Source: Bdellovibrionales bacterium
GTDB lineage: Bacteria; Bdellovibrionota; Bdellovibrionia; Bdellovibrionales; UBA1609
Reading direction: 5' to 3'
DNA length: 64,000 nucleotides
NCBI GenBank assembly: GCA_023301025.1
Contig: JALZUR010000015.1
Span: 22,491 to 86,490, forward strand
The number at the start of each line of letters is the position of its first letter. Position 1 is the first letter of the stretch. Positions 1-9,210 of the stretch are shown here, one piece after another. The notes beneath the pieces were generated by a model, which worked only from the letters and a program-made list of their open reading frames with translations, had not been told where the DNA came from and made no database searches. Both the position numbers and the translations under genes were made by a program.

Positions 1-22
1 CACTTATAAGTACCCTAGGCCT

Positions 23-2785
23 ATGAAAAAATTCTTAATACTCTCGTTTCTAGCTCTTTTTATTCTAGGTTCTGTAACCGCTCTATTTGCAGGAGCTTAC
101 ATTTACATTAAGTACTCAAAAGGTCTGCCAGAAGTGAGCACGATCGAGGATTATGATCCTAAAAAAGTCTCTATGGTTTACGATAGAAATGGTGAGCTTA
201 TAGGACAGTTTTTTGATGTTGAAAAAAGACGTGTACGCTCAGAAGAAGATATTCCAAAATTTGTAGCTCAAGCTTTTATGGCAGCGGAAGATTCAGAGTT
301 TTTCAACCACAGTGGTATTAACTATACAGCCATATTAAGGGCCGCTATTAAAAACTTTATGGCAGGTCGAACAGTTCAAGGTGGTTCTACAATCACACAA
401 CAGGTTGTGAAAAAAATATTTCTATCTGATGAGCGATCAATTGAGAGAAAAATAAAAGAAGCTATTTTAGCAAAGCGATTAGAAAGAGCGTATTCAAAAG
501 AAAAAATTTTAAATTTATATCTTAATCATATCTACTTAGGCGAAGGAGCTTATGGTGTCGAAGTTGCTGCGCAAACCTACTTTAGGAAACCAGTAGAAGA
601 GTTAGAAGTTAAAGAGGCTGCACTGCTTGCAGGTTTAACCAATAGGCCTGGTAAAAACTCACCTCGCAAAAACCCTAAAGCTGCTAAACGGCGACAACTG
701 TATGTGCTAGGTCGTATGGCTGAAGAAGGCTACATTACAAAAGAGCTTTCTGAAACTTCTGGGGAAGAGGATATAAAAGTTTATTTTCCCTCTAAATTAG
801 AAAAAGATGCCCCATATTTTTTAGAGACTTTACGACAAGCGATCACAGAAAAAGTTGGGAACAAAGCACTTTTACAAGAGGGGCTTAAAATAACAACTTC
901 GCTTGATCTTAAAGCACAACGAGCCGCTCAATCAGAGCTGAAAAAAGGTTTAAGAGAGCTTGATAAAAGACAAGGCTTTCGCGGACCTTTAAAAAAGATC
1001 AAAGAGCGAGAAGAGGTAGAAGAACTTTTATATCAAGTTAGAAATGATCAGATTAAAAAATTTAATCAATTTTTTACTGTAGACAAAAATGGTGATGTTA
1101 TAGGAAAAATAAAAGATCCTCTTAATTTGACTGTTTACAAAATAGGTTCGGAGACTGAGCTAAAACCTAATCTTCCTGATTATATCAAAAAAGGTGATAT
1201 CCTAAAAGCTGTTGTCACTAAAGTCTCTGATAATGAAGGTTTGGTTTTTGTAAGGTTCGGTGAGCACAGAGGTGCTATTATCTTTGAATCAATGATGTGG
1301 GCGAGGCGACCGAACCCGGATATTGTTTATAAATTTGATCAAATAAAAAAACCTTCATATGCTCTTAAAAAAGGTGATGTTATCTCTATTAAAATCATAA
1401 ATGATAAAATAGAAGATAAGACTGTTTTAAATACAAAAGCAGTTGAGTTTATTAAGAATCACGCTTTAGTAGAGCTAGAGCAGGAGCCTTTAGTACAAGG
1501 TGCTTTGCTTTCTTTTGATTTAAAGTCAGGTGATATCATTGCTATGGTAGGTGGGTATGATTTTGAAAAGAGCAAATACAATCGTACCTATCAAGCTTTA
1601 AGACAAACAGGCTCTTCATTTAAACCATTTGTGTATTCAGCGGCTTTAGATTATGGCTTTAATCCAGTTTCAGAAATTCTAGATGTACCCATGGTTTTTG
1701 AAGAAGAGGTTCCTATTGAGGAGAGTAAAGAGAATCTATCGTCTGATAAAGATCAAGTAGTAGAGATTAAAAAGTATAAACCTGCAAACCACTCAAAAGA
1801 CTTTAGTGGTGAAGTTATATTTAGAGACGCACTTGTTAGATCTCTAAACGTTCCAACTTTGCAGGTTATAAATATTGTTAAAGTTCCTTGGGCTTTAACT
1901 TACGCGCAAAGGTTAGGAATTTTCTCTCCACTTAACAGCGATATAACATTGGCTCTTGGTTCGAGTGGACTCTCTCTTTATGAAATGACAAAAGCCTATT
2001 CTCACTTTGCACGTTTGGGTAAAGAAATTATCCCTGTAATGGTTAGATCTGTAGAAAACCAAGAAGGTGAATCATTGCTAACTAACTACAGCTTTGATGA
2101 AAAGTTTTTTAAAGAGATTAAAAAATCTAGAGAGTCTTTTAATAAAAAAGTCGTAGAAGAAATGCGTTTTGGTGACCAAACAGAAGTTTTTCAATTGGCA
2201 CAAAATGCTGAAGCAAAAGCAAAAAAAGCTAGTAGTAAAAGTGACAAAGATCCTAGCGAAGAGGTTAAGGTTACAGGTGTTGATTTAAACGAAGAGGCAA
2301 GACAGCTGATCAGCCCTCAAACAGCCTATATTATGACAAATATTTTGTCGGACGTTATTTATGGGTCTCGAGGTACAGGTGCAAGAGCTAGAGACTTAAA
2401 TCGCCCAGCAGCAGGCAAAACTGGCTCTACAAGTGATTATTTTGATGCTTGGTTTATGGGGTATACATCACAAATCGCAACAGGTGTTTGGGTGGGTTAT
2501 GATCAAGAAAAAACTCTAGGCAGAGGAGAAGTAGGTGGACGTTCAGCGCTTCCCATTTGGACGGAATATATGAAAAAGGCTCACAAAGATCTACCTAAAG
2601 AGGACTTTAAAGTGCCCACTGGCATCACGTTTACTAATATTGATCTAGATACTGGAAAGCTTGTTGGGCCTAGAACCGAACGAGTGGCTAAACAGGCTTT
2701 TAGAGAAGATTTTGCCCTTGATAAAGCAAACACTTTAGAGGAAACAGTAGATGAGCGGGATCTTTTTGAAGAAGATTTTGAATAA
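23..2785 (+). CDS. mrcA: Class A penicillin-binding protein 1A (transglycosylase/transpeptidase)
   Basis: Bifunctional peptidoglycan synthase of the inner membrane: it polymerises lipid II and cross-links stem peptides. An N-terminal membrane anchor (residues 4-30) precedes a GT51 domain with EDSEFF (about 89-94, catalytic Glu) and GGSTITQQ (about 120-127). The transpeptidase domain has SSFK (Ser531/Lys534), SLN (607-609) and KTG (799-801), so both activities look intact. An insert of roughly 200 residues between the two domains fits the OB-like regulatory domain of PBP1A. At 920 residues it is slightly longer than the Escherichia coli protein. The ATG at 23 puts the anchor at the very N-terminus. 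It is followed within 45 bases by uvrA on the same strand. Confidence 0.95.
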   Translation: MKKFLILSFLALFILGSVTALFAGAYIYIKYSKGLPEVSTIEDYDPKKVSMVYDRNGELIGQFFDVEKRRVRSEEDIPKFVAQAFMAAEDSEFFNHSGINYTAILRAAIKNFMAGRTVQGGSTITQQVVKKIFLSDERSIERKIKEAILAKRLERAYSKEKILNLYLNHIYLGEGAYGVEVAAQTYFRKPVEELEVKEAALLAGLTNRPGKNSPRKNPKAAKRRQLYVLGRMAEEGYITKELSETSGEEDIKVYFPSKLEKDAPYFLETLRQAITEKVGNKALLQEGLKITTSLDLKAQRAAQSELKKGLRELDKRQGFRGPLKKIKEREEVEELLYQVRNDQIKKFNQFFTVDKNGDVIGKIKDPLNLTVYKIGSETELKPNLPDYIKKGDILKAVVTKVSDNEGLVFVRFGEHRGAIIFESMMWARRPNPDIVYKFDQIKKPSYALKKGDVISIKIINDKIEDKTVLNTKAVEFIKNHALVELEQEPLVQGALLSFDLKSGDIIAMVGGYDFEKSKYNRTYQALRQTGSSFKPFVYSAALDYGFNPVSEILDVPMVFEEEVPIEESKENLSSDKDQVVEIKKYKPANHSKDFSGEVIFRDALVRSLNVPTLQVINIVKVPWALTYAQRLGIFSPLNSDITLALGSSGLSLYEMTKAYSHFARLGKEIIPVMVRSVENQEGESLLTNYSFDEKFFKEIKKSRESFNKKVVEEMRFGDQTEVFQLAQNAEAKAKKASSKSDKDPSEEVKVTGVDLNEEARQLISPQTAYIMTNILSDVIYGSRGTGARARDLNRPAAGKTGSTSDYFDAWFMGYTSQIATGVWVGYDQEKTLGRGEVGGRSALPIWTEYMKKAHKDLPKEDFKVPTGITFTNIDLDTGKLVGPRTERVAKQAFREDFALDKANTLEETVDERDLFEEDFE

Positions 2786-2827
2786 TATGTAGGTCGTGAT
2801 AGTTTTCATAGCCTAAGAGTGTGGTCT

Positions 2828-5614
2828 ATGAAATCAATAAAACTATTTGGTGTAAAACAAAATAACTTAAAAAATTTAGATCTTGAAATTCCTTCAAGAT
2901 CTTTTTCTGTTATTTGTGGTCCGAGTGGCTCAGGTAAAAGTTCTTTGGCTTTTGAAACTTTGTTTGCCGAAGGTCAAAGAAGGTATTTAGAGAGTCTTTC
3001 CAATTATGCCAAACAGTTTGTAGGGCAAGCCTCTAAGCCTTTATTAGATAGAGTAGAGAACATTTATCCTTCAATTGCTTTAGAACAAAAAAACCCTATT
3101 AAATCTTCAAGATCAACGGTGGGAACTCATAGTGAAATCTATGATTATTTAAGAGTTCTTTTTGCACGACTTGGTAAAATTTATTGTCCTGAGCATCAAA
3201 CACTTATGAAAAATTATGATGCCTCTTCTTCATCAAAAGAAATTTTAAATAGCATGGTAGACAAAAGAGTTTACATACACACACCTTTAAAGTGGAAGAC
3301 AAAAGCTGAGGGTAAAACATTAAGAGCAGAGCTTTTAAAATTGGGTTATACAAAAGTTCTTTGCACAAAGAAAAGTGAAGCCTTAGATGTTTTAAATTTA
3401 GATTCAAAAGATCTACCTGCGAAGTCTAATCAACATTTTTTAGTAGTTGATAGACTGCAAGTTAATAAAGCTTCATCTGGCAGGATATTTGATGCTATAG
3501 CGCAAGCCTTTAAAGTTTCTGATCAACTTTATGCAATGCCTGTAGCGAGTGTTCTTACTGTAGAGGGTGAACATAAAAAATTTAAAAGACAGATCTCATG
3601 TAGTGAATGTGATGAAGTTTTTCCCAAACTTACACCTGATCTATTTTCATTTAACAATGCAATCGGTGCATGTGAAAATTGTCAAGGTTTTGGAAATACA
3701 CTAAATCTAGATAAAAAACTTGTTATTCCAAATGAGGAGTTAAGCCTTAATGAAGGAGCTATTCATCCTTTTTCAATGCCTTCAGGAAAATCTGATTTAA
3801 GAGATCTTAAGAAGTTTTGTAAAAAACATAAAATTGATTTGGATACACCTTGGAAAAAGCTAAGCAAACAAGACAGAGATGATATTTGGAGTGGTCTGGA
3901 TGATTGGTATGGTGTTGAAGGACTTTTTACTTATTTAGAACGCAAAAAATATAAAATGCATGTAAGAGTTTTTTTGAGTCGTTTTAAAAGCAGTCAACAT
4001 TGTACAGTTTGTGAAGGTAAAAGACTTAACCGTATGATGGAGCAAGTTAAAGTCTCAAATCTTAGTATAAGTGAAGTCAGTAAATTCTCACTTATGGAGC
4101 TAGAGCTTTGGTTAAGAGAGTTAAAACTTAATAAAACTGATAAAGTACTAGTAAAAGAGATTCTTGATCAAATGATATCTAGGGTTAGTTTTTTAAACCA
4201 AATAGGCCTAACGTATCTAACACTTTTAAGAGGGACTAAGACACTTTCAGGTGGAGAGTTTCAAAGATTAAATATTTCTAATCAAATTGGTACAGACCTT
4301 ACAGACACACTTTATGTTTTAGATGAGCCTACAATTGGTTTACACCCAAGAGATAACGACAAACTTATTGAAAAGCTTCATCAACTTCATAAAAACAACA
4401 ATACAGTAGTTGTAGTTGAGCACGACCCTGAGGTGATAAAAAGTGCTGATTATGTCATAGAAATGGGCCCTGAAAGTGGTGTTAGAGGAGGTGAAGTTGT
4501 TTTTAAAGGAAGTCAGAAAAAATTTAAATCTTCAAAGAGTCAAACTTCAAAGTTTATATATAATCCTTTAAAAAAAGGTGTTTTTAAACTTGGAGATAAA
4601 ACAATAAATAAAGATAAAGCCTTTGAATTTTTTGGTTGCAATGGTCACAATTTAAAAAATGTAGACTTCTCAGTTCCTTTAAATCAAATATCAGTAATTA
4701 CTGGTGTTAGTGGTTCTGGTAAATCAAGTTTAGTCTCTCAAACTGTTTACCCAGCTCTTTTAAGAAAACTTCAGAGCAAGGCCTCAGGTTCAGAAGAGCT
4801 AGGCTATAAAAAATTTAAACTTCATAAAAATATAAAAGATATCGATTTTGTTAGTCAATCAAGAATTATGAAGTCCAGAAGGTCAATAGTATCTACATAC
4901 GTTGGTTTGTATGATCATATAAGAAAGCTTTTTGCTAAAGAAACACAGGCTCGAATTTTAGGGTTCGATGCTGGTTCGTTTAGTTTAAACACTCAAGGGG
5001 GAAGATGCCCGACATGTAAGGGACTTGGTTTTGAAGAAGTCGAAATGCTTTTTATGGATAATATAGAGCTTCCCTGTGAAACATGTGGAAGTAAGAAATT
5101 TACCAATGAACTTTTGAGCGTTAAGTACAAAAATAAAAATATTAAAGAGGTCTTAGATCTAACTTGTGATGAAGCAGAAGATTTTTTTTCTGATCAGTTA
5201 AAAATTAGTAAAATACTAAAAAGTTTAAAAAACTTGAAACTTGATTACCTGTGTTTAGGGCAATCGTTGTCAACTTTAAGCGGGGGTGAGAGTCAAAGAC
5301 TAAAGCTTTTAACTCACTTAACCTCTTCTAGTCTTAGTGGCTCTTTATTTATTTTTGATGAGCCTTCAACAGGGCTACATTTTAATGAGATTAAAGCTTT
5401 GATCGAAGTCTTTAGAAAATTAAAAGAGGGCGGTGCTACCATTGTAATTGTCGAACATAATTTAGATATTATGGCCTCTTCAGATTGGTTGATTGATGTA
5501 GGTCCTGAAGCTGGTGTTGAAGGTGGAAAACTCGTTCTTGAGGGAAAGCCCTTGAGTGTTGCAAAAAAATCTGGATATACTGCAGAGTATTTAAGAAAAC
5601 ATTTAGGAATTTAG
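2828..5614 (+). CDS. uvrA: UvrA-like excinuclease ABC subunit A (divergent)
   Basis: Damage-recognition ATPase of nucleotide excision repair. It has two ABC ATPase halves. Half 1 has Walker A GPSGSGKSS near the N-terminus, the block GQRRYLESLSNYAKQF, a CxxC pair before and after FSFNN, signature LSGGEFQRL and DEPTIGLHP. Half 2 has GVSGSGKSS, a second zinc module (CPTC and CETC), signature LSGGESQRL and DEPSTGLHF. The UvrB-binding insertion is present. The region after the second Walker A, normally PIGRTPRS, reads SRIMKSRRS here, so this is a divergent UvrA and could be a second paralogue. I chose ATG 2828 because AAGAG lies about nine bases upstream; the in-frame GTG at 2819 has no spaced ribosome-binding site. 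Length (928 residues) is normal. Confidence 0.87.
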   Translation: MKSIKLFGVKQNNLKNLDLEIPSRSFSVICGPSGSGKSSLAFETLFAEGQRRYLESLSNYAKQFVGQASKPLLDRVENIYPSIALEQKNPIKSSRSTVGTHSEIYDYLRVLFARLGKIYCPEHQTLMKNYDASSSSKEILNSMVDKRVYIHTPLKWKTKAEGKTLRAELLKLGYTKVLCTKKSEALDVLNLDSKDLPAKSNQHFLVVDRLQVNKASSGRIFDAIAQAFKVSDQLYAMPVASVLTVEGEHKKFKRQISCSECDEVFPKLTPDLFSFNNAIGACENCQGFGNTLNLDKKLVIPNEELSLNEGAIHPFSMPSGKSDLRDLKKFCKKHKIDLDTPWKKLSKQDRDDIWSGLDDWYGVEGLFTYLERKKYKMHVRVFLSRFKSSQHCTVCEGKRLNRMMEQVKVSNLSISEVSKFSLMELELWLRELKLNKTDKVLVKEILDQMISRVSFLNQIGLTYLTLLRGTKTLSGGEFQRLNISNQIGTDLTDTLYVLDEPTIGLHPRDNDKLIEKLHQLHKNNNTVVVVEHDPEVIKSADYVIEMGPESGVRGGEVVFKGSQKKFKSSKSQTSKFIYNPLKKGVFKLGDKTINKDKAFEFFGCNGHNLKNVDFSVPLNQISVITGVSGSGKSSLVSQTVYPALLRKLQSKASGSEELGYKKFKLHKNIKDIDFVSQSRIMKSRRSIVSTYVGLYDHIRKLFAKETQARILGFDAGSFSLNTQGGRCPTCKGLGFEEVEMLFMDNIELPCETCGSKKFTNELLSVKYKNKNIKEVLDLTCDEAEDFFSDQLKISKILKSLKNLKLDYLCLGQSLSTLSGGESQRLKLLTHLTSSSLSGSLFIFDEPSTGLHFNEIKALIEVFRKLKEGGATIVIVEHNLDIMASSDWLIDVGPEAGVEGGKLVLEGKPLSVAKKSGYTAEYLRKHLGI

Positions 5615-5667
5615 TTTATTTAAATATAGCTTTAATTCTATAAAGCTTTATTTCATTGGAGAACAAC

Positions 5668-7470
5668 TTGAACTCAATTAAAATTTTACTCTCAGATTTA
5701 AAAGGACACAAATTATGGATGTTCTTTATTCTTTTGTGTGGAGCTTTATCTAGTGCGTTTAAGGCTATTACCATTGGTTTTGTAAAAATAATGGGAGACC
5801 TAATTTTTTCTGACACACAAAATATTCCATCAGATTTAGCAACAGAAAAGATGTCTTTTTTAACGCGGTTTTTAGACTCTATTCAGACACTTATTAATGT
5901 TGAACCTATTTTTTCTGCTGTGTTTTTTTTGGGTGTATTTTTTATTCTGGCCAATATTATGAGGTATATTTTTTCATTTAATATCAGGAGTTTGGCTGAG
6001 TTTAAATCTATAACTATGAGAGAGAATCTCATGATGAGTTATCTCAATATGGATTCAAGTCTTAAGGCCAATCTCAGTGATGGCTCTGGTGGACTTATGA
6101 GTCGTATTTTAAACGATGTCCAGGTTTATCAACAAGGGCTTTCTAGACTAACAGATTTAATCAAAGAGCCCATGCTCGTTGTATTTGCTGCAAGCTGGCT
6201 ATTTATGATCAATTACAAAATTGGTGCTTTTATATTTTTAGGACTTCCGCCAATATTTTATGTTTTAAAAAGAGTAACTTCAAGCCTTAGAAAGCACAGT
6301 AAACAAAGCCAAGAGACTATGGAGAAACTAACCATGACTTTAAAAGAAAGTCTGGATGGTGCAAGAGTAGTTCATTCTTTTAGTTTGCAGAATAAAATGC
6401 AGGAACGATTTAAGATCCAGACTAGAAGCTATTTTTCTACAATAAAAAAAATCATTTCTAGAGAAGAGGTTTCGGGTCCGATTATGGAGTCTATCTCTTC
6501 AATTGTTTTTTGTGCGACTCTTCTTTTACTTTACTTTCTTGCTAAGGATTCAAAGTTAAGCTCTGGCGACTTTTTTGCCATAATTGCAGCAATTGGTTTT
6601 TTATCAGACTCTGTGAGAAAAACTCAAGGTGCATTTGTTAGAATCCAACAAGCTGCGACTGCGAAAACTAGAATTAATCAACTCTTTTTAAAGATAAATA
6701 GTAAAAAACAAAAAACAATTTCTAATTATAAAAATTTTCCTGAAAATCTTAGTGCAATAGAGTTTAAAAATATTCACCTTACCATTGATGATAAACCTAT
6801 TTTAAAAAACATTGATCTTAAAATTGATGCAGGTCAGACAGTTGCTTTAGTTGGTTCAAGTGGTTCTGGCAAAAGTAGTTTTTTAAATTTAATAGACATG
6901 TATATTAAACCTTCTAAAGGCTCAGTACTTTTTGATAAAGTTGATTCAGGACAAATTTTGCAAAAAAGTCTTTGTTCTAAAATTGCCTTAGTTTCTCAAG
7001 ATCCTTTTTTATTTAATATGTCTGTTTTTGACAACTTAAAGCTTGTTAAGCCCGATTTGACTGAAGAAGAGGCTAATGAGGCTTTAAAATTGGCTAACGC
7101 TAATTTTATTTTTAATAGAAAAGATACGATTCACTCTATTGCAGGGGAGAGAGGGCTTAACTTTTCTGGTGGTGAGAGGCAACGTTTAAGTATTGCTAGA
7201 GCTATTATTAAGAATGCTCCAATTCTGTTGCTTGATGAAGCTACGAGTGCTTTAGATACTCAAAGTGAAAAAGAAGTTCAAAAAGGTTTAGACTCTTTAA
7301 AAAAAGGAAGAACCTGTTTTGTTGTTGCTCATAGAATTTCAACTATTGTTGATGCAGATTTAACTCTTGTTTTTGAAAACGGTGAGATCCTTCAGAAAGG
7401 AACTCATACAGAACTTGTAAAAAAAGAGGGTCTTTACTCTGACCTTTGTCGCATGCAGTACTTAAATTAG
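5668..7470 (+). CDS. MsbA-like ABC exporter (fused permease and ATPase)
   Basis: Homodimeric type IV ABC exporter half-transporter of the inner membrane. About 330 N-terminal residues carry hydrophobic segments and the ATPase domain follows, with Walker A GSSGSGKSS, signature FSGGERQRLSIARA, Walker B ILLLDEATSALD and the H-loop in VVAHRIS. Arrangement and length (600 residues) match MsbA, which flips lipid A-core, but the family also exports peptides and drugs, so the substrate is not certain. The start is taken as TTG 5668, because GGAG at 5658-5661 lies six bases before it; an in-frame TTG at 5656 lacks a site. It follows uvrA after about 50 bases. Confidence 0.88.
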   Translation: MNSIKILLSDLKGHKLWMFFILLCGALSSAFKAITIGFVKIMGDLIFSDTQNIPSDLATEKMSFLTRFLDSIQTLINVEPIFSAVFFLGVFFILANIMRYIFSFNIRSLAEFKSITMRENLMMSYLNMDSSLKANLSDGSGGLMSRILNDVQVYQQGLSRLTDLIKEPMLVVFAASWLFMINYKIGAFIFLGLPPIFYVLKRVTSSLRKHSKQSQETMEKLTMTLKESLDGARVVHSFSLQNKMQERFKIQTRSYFSTIKKIISREEVSGPIMESISSIVFCATLLLLYFLAKDSKLSSGDFFAIIAAIGFLSDSVRKTQGAFVRIQQAATAKTRINQLFLKINSKKQKTISNYKNFPENLSAIEFKNIHLTIDDKPILKNIDLKIDAGQTVALVGSSGSGKSSFLNLIDMYIKPSKGSVLFDKVDSGQILQKSLCSKIALVSQDPFLFNMSVFDNLKLVKPDLTEEEANEALKLANANFIFNRKDTIHSIAGERGLNFSGGERQRLSIARAIIKNAPILLLDEATSALDTQSEKEVQKGLDSLKKGRTCFVVAHRISTIVDADLTLVFENGEILQKGTHTELVKKEGLYSDLCRMQYLN

Positions 7471-7588
7471 TGACACAAGCCTAGTGTTCCTAAGTCCAGA
7501 AAATAATTTAACTATAAAGATTGTCTAAAATTTTTACGATAAAAATATAGACATATTATTTTAAATTTAATTTTCGGAGTGATACAGT

Positions 7589-9142
7589 ATGATGAATTGG
7601 GATGAGTTTGAGCACATTCATGTTATTAAAAAGTTAAAAAACATAGTTGGTCAGTGGTGGAATGTCGATATTATCTTCACTGATGAAACTGGAGCACCTA
7701 CATTTACAGGTGTCGACAAGCTTACATCTTTTAATCCAATGACTTCTCACATTTTTTCTCAAAATGACTTTGTTGTAGATTTTAAAAAGACAGTTAACGA
7801 AGCTATAAGTGACTTAAAAATTACTGATAAAAGATACACTGTTAAAAGTTGGACTAATTTAGGTACAGATCTAGTTGCTTTTCCTATAGTGATAGAAAAT
7901 GACTTTATTGGTACAGTTGTAGCTTTCGGATTTGTTAAAGATAAAAAAGACTTTAATGAAGATCTTCTCAGAAAAAATCTTTCTACAATAGGCTTGGATA
8001 AAGATGTTGTTGAAGGTGCTGTTTCTAAAATCTCTTGTATTGAAGATAAAGATAAAGATCACTTTATTGAACTTGTAGAGCTTGTAGGACAAGAGATCAT
8101 AACACTTCATTTAGAGATTTCATCTCGTGAAGAGAGAATCAATGAGCTTAATAAAGAGCTTGGTGGTCGTTACAAATATGATCTTATGGTTGGAAAATCA
8201 AAAGTAATGCAGTCGGTTTACAGTTTACTTGATAAAATTAAACACTCTGAAACAACGGTACTTATCAATGGTGAAAATGGGACTGGTAAAGAACTCATTG
8301 CTAAATCTATACATTATAATTCTATTAGAAAAAATGGAACTTTTATAATTCAAAACTGTTCTGCATTTAATGATAACCTTTTAGAATCTGAACTTTTTGG
8401 TCATGCTAAAGGTTCATTTACAGGAGCAGTAAAAGAGAAAAAAGGCCTTTTTGAAAAAGCTCATAGAGGTACATTTTTCTTAGATGAGATTGGTGACACT
8501 TCCCCGCAAATGCAGGTTAAGCTTCTTAGAGTTTTACAAGAAGGTACTTTTACACCAGTTGGTTCAACAGAACAAAAAAAGGTAGATGTAAGAATTTTAG
8601 CTGCAACTAATAAAGACCTAAAAAAAATGGTTGATGAAGGCACTTTTAGAGAAGATCTTTATTATAGACTTAATGTTATCAATTTAGTTGTTCCTCCTCT
8701 AAGAGATAGAAGTGAAGATATTCCCTTACTTGTCGATTTTTTCATGAATGAAAGAAATAAAAAAAGTGGAAGTAAAAAGATACTGACAAAAACAGCTATG
8801 GAAAAGCTCTACTCTTATGCGTGGCCTGGAAATGTTAGAGAGCTAAAAAATGAAATTGAAAGATTGGTAGTTTTAAGTGGAAATGATCATAAAATTACTC
8901 ACGATATGCTATCTGAAAAGTTGATTGCAAAGAGCAATCAACCAAGTAATCAGGGTTCACGAGTTCATGGTAAGTTAAAAGATGCTATAGAAGAGCTAGA
9001 AAAAGAAATGATCCTAGAAGGCTTAAGAAGAACAGGTTGGAACAAATCAAGACTTGCAAAAGAACTTGGCATCAGTAGAGCTGGTTTGATAATGAAGGTT
9101 GATAAGTACAATTTAGAAAAAAGAAAAGTAAGAGCCGAGTAA
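7589..9142 (+). CDS. Sigma-54-dependent transcriptional activator (AAA+, Fis-type HTH)
   Basis: Enhancer-binding protein that remodels sigma-54 RNA polymerase. The first 190 residues form a sensory domain (GAF- or PocR-like; not firmly assigned) without a receiver aspartate pattern. The central AAA+ domain has Walker A GENGTGKE (about 228-235), the sigma-54 contact loop as GSFTGA (about 275-280; canonical GAFTGA), Walker B FFLDEIGD and the R-finger region. The C-terminus is a Fis-type helix-turn-helix (about 470-510, with NKSRLAKELGISRAGL). The start ATG has GGAG nine bases upstream. It stands alone, so its target genes are not evident; no clear -24/-12 site was found nearby. Confidence 0.92.
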   Translation: MMNWDEFEHIHVIKKLKNIVGQWWNVDIIFTDETGAPTFTGVDKLTSFNPMTSHIFSQNDFVVDFKKTVNEAISDLKITDKRYTVKSWTNLGTDLVAFPIVIENDFIGTVVAFGFVKDKKDFNEDLLRKNLSTIGLDKDVVEGAVSKISCIEDKDKDHFIELVELVGQEIITLHLEISSREERINELNKELGGRYKYDLMVGKSKVMQSVYSLLDKIKHSETTVLINGENGTGKELIAKSIHYNSIRKNGTFIIQNCSAFNDNLLESELFGHAKGSFTGAVKEKKGLFEKAHRGTFFLDEIGDTSPQMQVKLLRVLQEGTFTPVGSTEQKKVDVRILAATNKDLKKMVDEGTFREDLYYRLNVINLVVPPLRDRSEDIPLLVDFFMNERNKKSGSKKILTKTAMEKLYSYAWPGNVRELKNEIERLVVLSGNDHKITHDMLSEKLIAKSNQPSNQGSRVHGKLKDAIEELEKEMILEGLRRTGWNKSRLAKELGISRAGLIMKVDKYNLEKRKVRAE

Positions 9143-9210
9143 AAATCTCATAGCACAGTCTTGCCACTGCAATTACAAGTAATATAAGCTTGTCCTACCG
9201 GGGAGGCTTT

